This document shows positions 59,150 to 64,000 of a stretch of 64,000 nt of DNA, in pieces. This DNA is from Planoprotostelium fungivorum (lineage: Eukaryota; Evosea; Variosea; Cavosteliida; Cavosteliaceae): the NCBI GenBank assembly GCA_003024175.1, contig MDYQ01000120.1, positions 1 through 64,000 on the forward strand. The letters are read 5' to 3'. A program made the translations under genes and the position numbers. Every line of letters begins with the position of its first letter. The first letter of the stretch is position 1. The notes beneath the pieces were generated by a model. It was not told the DNA's origin. It did not search any database and worked only from the letters and a program-made list of their open reading frames with translations.

Positions 59150-59743
59150 ATGGCAGATTGGAAGAGTGTCTTTACGTTGAAGTTGAAAGCGGACTTCTGT
59201 CCGCAATGTGGAACATTGTTGGATCTTCCTTCTGGCCCCAGCATCTCCTGTGACCTCTGTAAATACACCGTTCAGACGAAGGAGCTGTCTTCTCTGCAAT
59301 CCACGAGGTGATTCGTTTCATCATCTCAAATGATTGACTCTCTCTTTCAGCCGGAAGGCACAAGAGAAGAGGATGGAAGATCAAGAGGAAGAAGACAACA
59401 CCGATGCCAGAGCGACGGTGAGTCGAAAATGATGATCGGATCGTCAACATTCCGCTCACCATCTTCTAAAAACTGACCTATTATATAGATCTTGGAGACG
59501 TGTCCCAAGTGTCATCATGAAAGAGCTTATTTCAGAACCGCTCAGACGAGATCAGCTGATGAAGGTCAAACCATCTTCTACGAATGTTGCCAATGCGGGT
59601 GAGCTCCTATCACATTCAACATCCTTTTTCTTTCTCTCCTTCATCACGATCATCATTCAACATCTTCACTTGGCCCTCCATCGTTCCACGTGAATTGAGT
59701 ATCACCTAACACATCCAGGAACAATTGGACTCACAACTCGTAA
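59150..59743 (+). CDS. RPA12: DNA-directed RNA polymerase I subunit RPA12
   Basis: This small subunit aids RNA cleavage and termination by RNA polymerase I in the nucleolus. The N-terminal zinc ribbon uses [12 protein letters not shown] and ISCDLC. The C-terminal TFIIS-type ribbon uses [20 protein letters not shown], then [15 protein letters not shown] and NNWTHNS, including the Asp-Glu pair (SADE) that reaches the polymerase active site in A12.2. Four exons join in phase to about 120 residues, the normal family length. The ATG at 59150 gives [20 protein letters not shown]. The TAA at 59741-59743 overlaps AATAAA at 59742-59747. Confidence 0.93.
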
Positions 59744-59747
59744 TAAA
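59742..59747 (+). terminator. AATAAA overlapping the RPA12 stop
   Basis: The stop TAA at 59741-59743 runs directly into AATAAA at 59742-59747, a likely poly(A) signal. Confidence 0.5.
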
Positions 59748-59797
59748 ATTGAAGCGTATCAACTTGATCATTTTTCCCACAATTTCATTTTCTCACG

Positions 59798-59956
59798 ATG
59801 GCGGAATCAGCGACTACGTTGAACGAAATCAACAATCTGGCAAACTTCGCCTCTGAAACAATTGTAGTTATCGGAGAATATGTATTGCCAAGAAAAAAAT
59901 GCTCTTCACACGGCAGTCGGTTGCGTGTCCACTGGCTGCCATTCAAACTTCATTGA
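59798..59956 (+). CDS. Possible small ORF
   Basis: An ATG at 59798 opens 52 codons beginning MAESATTLNEINNLANFASE. The first half looks like a helical protein, the second half less so. It lies only 55 bases after RPA12 and just before the converging CH/PH gene. A GTATTG donor after GEY could lead to more exons, but those would overlap the neighbour. No family is recognised. Confidence 0.25.
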   Translation: MAESATTLNEINNLANFASETIVVIGEYVLPRKKCSSHGSRLRVHWLPFKLH

Positions 59957-60001
59957 GAGGGATATCTACACTGTTATAGAAAGGAAAGAATCAAGCCACG
60001 A

Positions 60002-62991
60002 TCATCTGTGTGATGTCGTCAGACGATGTTTCACGCTGGAGCTCTTCATCACCTCTCCCTTCTTTGTTTTCGTGGAGAAAGAAGGATGGCTGGTGTCTCC
60101 TCTCGACCAGCATAATTTGAGTAGATCGGCTCGTGGATTCAAATTTGAGGCCCTATCTTTGCTTGTAACGGTCGCCTGATTGCCCCCATTGAGGCCTTGT
60201 GTCACACTCTTGCTCGGTCTCAACGAGACGGTGTCTCTCATGTCAGACATGGAAGGGTTGTGTTCTGATGTGGTGGGTCTCAGGTTCAACTATGAATAAT
60301 GAGTCAGAGACAATGAAGGCAAGGAAGACGAAGGAGGTGTTCACCTGACGCCTCGACTTTTCTAAACGTAGCACGGGTCGTCTCATGATCTCTTCCCTCT
60401 TGCTGTGTCGATTGATCTCAGTCATCCACTCTCGGTACCTCTGCTCGTCTGGTGCACAGAGATGATGTTCTAACTCCCCTTCCTTCAGTACGATCCCGTG
60501 AGCCTTTTTATCGCCCTCCGTGACTTGACATGAAGATAAGTCAATCTCAGCTCGAATCTGTTGGATGTCATGATGAGAAGATGACGGCGTCACACCTTTC
60601 CACCGATCCTTTTTGCAATGAGCAACCGATCGGATCGCATGATGACATAACTTCTCTTCCATTTGTGGTTCTCCTGTTCAAATTCAATTGAGATAAAACA
60701 TATGGATGTCCATACCTTGTACATAAGGTTACCCGATTTGATGATCTTGTCTTCTTCCGTCAACATGGACGAAGTCGATTGTATACTGGGAGTGGCTGAG
60801 GAAATTTAGTTCATATATATCGTGTTGCACACTACCAAGAGGCACTTCAGGAAAGGAGATAGGGTCCACAACGGAGGAACTGAAAGATGTGTTAATATGA
60901 AATTCATTGTATTCTCAACGACTCACACGTAGATGGACTTTTTGGCTTGAGTTGGGACGCGATGAATGGATTGAGAAGAAGAAGAAGCGATGGCCGTTAG
61001 CGATGCCTGCGACGTAGTCGCACTCGCAGAGACTGCAGGAAATTGAGATTTTGACCAAGTCCTGATCTTACTGATGCTTTCCTATTATCACGAGTCAATT
61101 TTACCGTCTCATCTCACATCATCGACGATGATGATGTGGAGAACACGGTCACCTCGAACTTTTCTGGTCGAGTGATGACCCCGACGTCGTCACTGACGAC
61201 TAAGAGGACAAAGGTCTCCAGGGCGACCGCGTTCATCTTCCATTCGAGCATGTTGATCATGAACGAAGAGCACAAGTCTGATATGTCGTCATCGTCCAGC
61301 AGGCAGGGGTTATCCACGGGCAGGTGGGACGAATAATTGCGGTAGAGTTCATCTGCTTTCCGTCAATTTCTTCGTAAATCGAGGTTCTCACCCAAGAAAC
61401 AATCGTGCCAGAAGGTCACACTGCTGAAGACACTGTGGTGATTGATCTCCTCCTGTGACGTCATCAGTCGTCATAATGACGTCACGTCTCACCCTCAGGA
61501 ACCTTATCCTACCGTTTTCCTCTACGTGGTGGTACAATTGTCCCATGTACATGAGACACTTACCGATGACAAAATCGACCGATTCAGAGTGTCTCATACC
61601 AGAGAACATGGCGTTGATGACGAAAACGAGACACTGAAACGAAGCCTTTCTCAGATTGAAAGAAGTCTGAACGGGTGAGCGGAGGAGTAGAGAGGTGGTC
61701 ACCTGTTTGGACTGATACCTCAACTCTTGGATGAGATATCTCGCGTTACATTCTTCGTGGAGAATGGAGGAGATTCGAATGAGATCGGGAGCCTTCAGGT
61801 CTTGAGGTCGGGTGAAGATCTGGCGTTTCTGTGAGATAACACGAAGAGAGGTTCAAGTATTATACCTTGTGAACCACGTGACAGATGTGGTCTTTGTCTG
61901 TGTTGGTGACGGACCATGATGAAGAAGTCTCCGAGAAGTCTTCACCTTCGATGCTGAGAGGGGTTAGAAGCTGTAGTTATAGAGGGTACGCACCAGGCTG
62001 ATTTCCTTCTCTCATCGTCTTCCACGAACAACGGATGAAATTTCAGATTCTGAATGGGAGTGAGATATTTGAGTTGGATGCACACTTCGGCCATCTCTTC
62101 TCCTCTGTCGTCATGCACAGGAATCCACTGTATGCTGTTCTGTCCCATACCTACAGATACATTCACCACCGCGATCACCGTGATGATCATCACACCTTTC
62201 ACGATCTCCGTCACTACCGCTTGTAGATCTCCCTCGGATAGATCTCTTGCGTTCTTACGTCGGAGGGTGAGAGCCCCGCACGTGACCGCTGATTTTTCTG
62301 GTGGTTGCTCCACAGCTTCTCCACGCTGTTGCGCCTCAGTATTCACCACTTTACGACAAGTCATCACCTCTTCCTCCTGCTCTTGCTTGAGCTCTCTACT
62401 GGCTGCCTTCGTCTGGAAGATAGGCCCCTTCCAGTCCGATCTACAACTCGCCAATCTGGCGACAGTGAATACGTTCGCAATGACTTGGGGTATGTTCTTC
62501 TTCGTGTACAGGTCGTTAGCTACGAAGAGGGAGGAGGATGGAACGTTTAGCGCCCAGCATGCTCTGAGGTAGCAGTTGATGTTCTCGATCATCACCAGAG
62601 GAATGTTTCTCTCATCGATCTTCTTCACTGAATTGGGAGAGACCACGTTGATCATTCTGTCGAGGTGTCACGGAGATGAATCGGTGTCGCATGTGAAGTC
62701 CATCACCTGCACAGCATGACGCCAGACTTTAAGCTCTCTGCAAAATCGAGAGGATGGGTGCAGCTGTCGTTGACTGTCTCTTCAATCCACTCTAAGAGGC
62801 TCATCTCGAAATCTGGATCTCTCTTGGCTCGCGCCTGCCGTTTCGTTTCAATTTCGAAAATTTCGCGTCAGCTGACGCTTCACCTTCAACTCTAATTCTG
62901 CGTCGAGTCCGAAGAGTTGTATGCCATCTTCGCGATAGACAGCGTCTGAAGTGGTTGAGTTGACTGCCTGCATTCGTGTCATCCACTGCAT
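60002..62991 (-). CDS. Calponin-homology / C2-like / PH domain protein
   Basis: A likely actin-linked signalling scaffold. Joined exons give a calponin-type CH domain: GIQLFGLDAELELKARAK, MSLLEWIEETVNDSC, LDFAESLKSGVMLCRMINVV, then NIPLVMIENINCYLRACWAL and NIPQVIANVFTVARLA (62990-62430). A weak C2-like part follows (RRKNARDLSEGDLQAVVTEI, IQWIPVHDDRGEEMAEVCIQ). The middle, HEECNARYLIQELRYQSKQT, SVFSSVTFWHDCFLADELYR and LLDDDDISDLCSSFMINML, loosely recalls the region before the C-terminal domain of MADD. A PH domain has SGNLMYKENHKWKRSYVIMR and YREWMTEINRH (60700-60400). No DH domain was found. The start may be 62991, or 63023 with a 29-base first intron (MTK, then WMTRMQAV). The 3' end is either the TGA at 60002 or a nearby spliced alternative. 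Confidence 0.72.
61456..61484. promoter_or_regulatory. Two CRE-type octamers 21 bases apart in an intron
   Basis: TGACGTCA occurs at 61456-61463 and again at 61477-61484. Each is a perfect palindrome and together with flanks they form a 10-base inverted repeat (GTGACGTCAT and ATGACGTCAC). They fill most of a roughly 50-base intron of the CH/PH gene. TGACGTCA is the binding site of CREB/ATF-type bZIP factors. Confidence 0.6.
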
Positions 62992-63177
62992 GGAGGCTGC
63001 ATGGTCGGTCTTACCTTTGTCATCGTGTGGTGTTGCGTGTTAAATTATGACAAACATGTCCGAGATGGGTCATTGCGGTGGGGACGTGGAAGAGATGTGG
63101 GTGCGTAGAGGAATTTATTGAAACTTCATCAGGCATGGAAGAGAAATACGACCGCACATTGGGAAACGAAATTTAGT
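62992..63177. other. Intergenic, promoter side of CH/PH gene
   Basis: This is the upstream region of the minus-strand CH/PH gene, including a possible first mini-exon ending near 63015. No other coding sequence is supported. Confidence 0.35.
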
Positions 63178-63486
63178 TCAAGAGTGTTCCCACTTTGGAT
63201 GCGTCCGCAACATTAGATGACACAAGGAACTTGGTTGGATTCTGATACCTCGGATGTCTGCCGCACGCAGACCAGGATGGCTATAGGAGCTTGTGCGGGC
63301 ATAAAGAAGGAGCTGCTGAGATCTCCACTGTGTTAATTCGTGAATAGACGCGAACGTGCCGATCTCGACATATTGTCTTGGCAGAAATGGCGTTAAGTTT
63401 TCATCGGAAATAGTGCAATCGGACCAGCGGTGATCAACGGCTATACCACCGGCATGGTCTCTCATGTGGTATCGTGCTTCTTCCAT
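63178..63486 (-). CDS. Hypothetical protein, 102 residues
   Basis: A single-exon frame begins MEEARYHMRDHAGGIAVDHR and contains TPFLPRQYVEIGTFASIHEL, ending HPKWEHS. Composition is balanced, with many Arg, His and Ser. There is no signal peptide, membrane helix or known motif. It stands alone in an interval where no other gene is visible on either strand, which is the main reason to list it. It may instead be an exon of a larger gene. Confidence 0.4.
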   Translation of the reverse strand: MEEARYHMRDHAGGIAVDHRWSDCTISDENLTPFLPRQYVEIGTFASIHELTQWRSQQLLLYARTSSYSHPGLRAADIRGIRIQPSSLCHLMLRTHPKWEHS

Positions 63487-63690
63487 CTCTGAGTGAGATG
63501 CATAGTCTGTCTAGACATCCATCACCAGAAAATATTGTCATACAACCGTCTACAATCCACCATTCTCTTCCTCATGCGAACTGCCCCGCGTAACAACAAG
63601 CGCTCCCGTCACATGTGAGGAACTATGTGCAAGTTTGACGTTAACCTGTCTGGCAGCATAAGATTCATAGTCTATTCATATTTTCCAAAC
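63487..63690. other. Divergent intergenic gap
   Basis: The gap lies between two small divergent frames. A TATTCATATTTT stretch at 63673-63684 is AT-rich and close to the downstream ATG. No other signal was seen. Confidence 0.35.
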
Positions 63691-63969
63691 ATGAGCAACA
63701 CCAACAACCCCTCTCAGAGCCAACGATCTAAGCGATTCAGGCAGACACAGAAAGACAGACTGAAGTATCTCAACCATTTAGAGCCACACTTCATCGAGGA
63801 GCTCAGTAAGAACATCTGTCGCCTCCGAAGAGATGACGCTCGTGCCTTTCTGGTTCACCATTATGCCACCAGGGATGTCTGTGCTCTACAGGAGAACATG
63901 AGCCGGAAGCACACGAGGTTGACGGAGAGTCAGTCATCGAGAGTGAGAATACAGAATCTTCTGTCTTAG
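63691..63969 (+). CDS. Hypothetical basic protein (may continue past window)
   Basis: The ATG at 63691 opens 92 codons beginning MSNTNNPSQSQRSKRFRQTQ, then DRLKYLNHLEPHFIEELSKN and DDARAFLVHHYATRDVCAL, with a TAG at 63967-63969. The N-terminus is Asn/Ser-rich and basic, as in many nuclear proteins; the middle is helical. No known domain is recognised. A further exon beyond the window is possible because most genes here are split. Confidence 0.5.
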   Translation: MSNTNNPSQSQRSKRFRQTQKDRLKYLNHLEPHFIEELSKNICRLRRDDARAFLVHHYATRDVCALQENMSRKHTRLTESQSSRVRIQNLLS

Positions 63970-64000
63970 AGGGAGGATGAAACGACTGTACCATAGAATT

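Noticed and set aside
1-64000. Transposons, virus-derived elements or CRISPR arrays
   Set aside because: No transposase, reverse transcriptase, integrase or capsid-like frame, no long terminal or inverted repeats, and no spaced direct repeats were seen.

Overview
The window is nuclear DNA from a compact, intron-rich eukaryote. It holds about 22 recognisable protein genes plus a few uncertain small ones, packed on both strands with gaps of mostly 40 to 500 bases. Most introns are 30 to 50 bases, start GTGAG or GTAAG and end CAG or TAG, so nearly every gene has to be read by joining short exons. I saw no rRNA, tRNA, CRISPR array, virus-like element or transposon. Gene content points to an amoebozoan: filamin-repeat, SH2 and calponin-homology signalling proteins joined to DH-PH or PH modules, several F-box proteins, a G3BP-like protein and a GRIP golgin. 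A ciliary (IFT) dynein heavy chain and an axonemal dynein light chain domain protein imply a cilium-bearing species, unlike Dictyostelium. A flagellate protosteloid amoeba such as Planoprotostelium would fit, but the species name is inference.

Layout. Positions 1-5420: a partial minus-strand gene, a tiny ORF, poly(ADP-ribose) glycohydrolase and an F-box/kelch protein. Positions 5547-13773: three plus-strand enzymes in a row, namely a carboxylic-acid-reductase-like enzyme that carries an N-terminal ZZ zinc finger, a beta-carbonic anhydrase and an aldehyde dehydrogenase. Positions 13997-27642: the cytoplasmic dynein 2 heavy chain on the minus strand. It is divergent, with only 44 bases between start codons, from a ubiquitin-like/filamin/IQ/DH/PH Rho exchange factor (27687-33697).

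Positions 33797-43401: two membrane-anchored F-box proteins (the second with WD40 repeats), a GRIP-domain golgin and a DUF1769-type protein, all on the plus strand. Positions 43751-47873: three minus-strand genes (a nuclear protein, an Mpv17/PMP22 protein and a G3BP-like protein). Positions 48079-56716: the axonemal light chain domain protein, a mitochondrial RRM protein, a BSD-domain protein, a CBL-like SH2/SH2/DH/PH exchange factor and a methyltransferase. Positions 56770-64000: an ER membrane thioredoxin/PDI protein, RNA polymerase I subunit RPA12, a CH/C2-like/PH protein and small hypothetical genes.

Themes. Two Rho exchange factors and a CH-PH protein link the actin cortex to ubiquitin-like, filamin and phosphotyrosine inputs. 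Two genes serve cilia. Three F-box genes serve ubiquitin ligases. The most unusual items are the ZZ finger fused to the carboxylate reductase, the CBL-like SH2 exchange factor and the ubiquitin-like filamin exchange factor. Splice models were assembled by eye from reading frame, phase and family similarity, so outer limits and individual exon edges are predictions.
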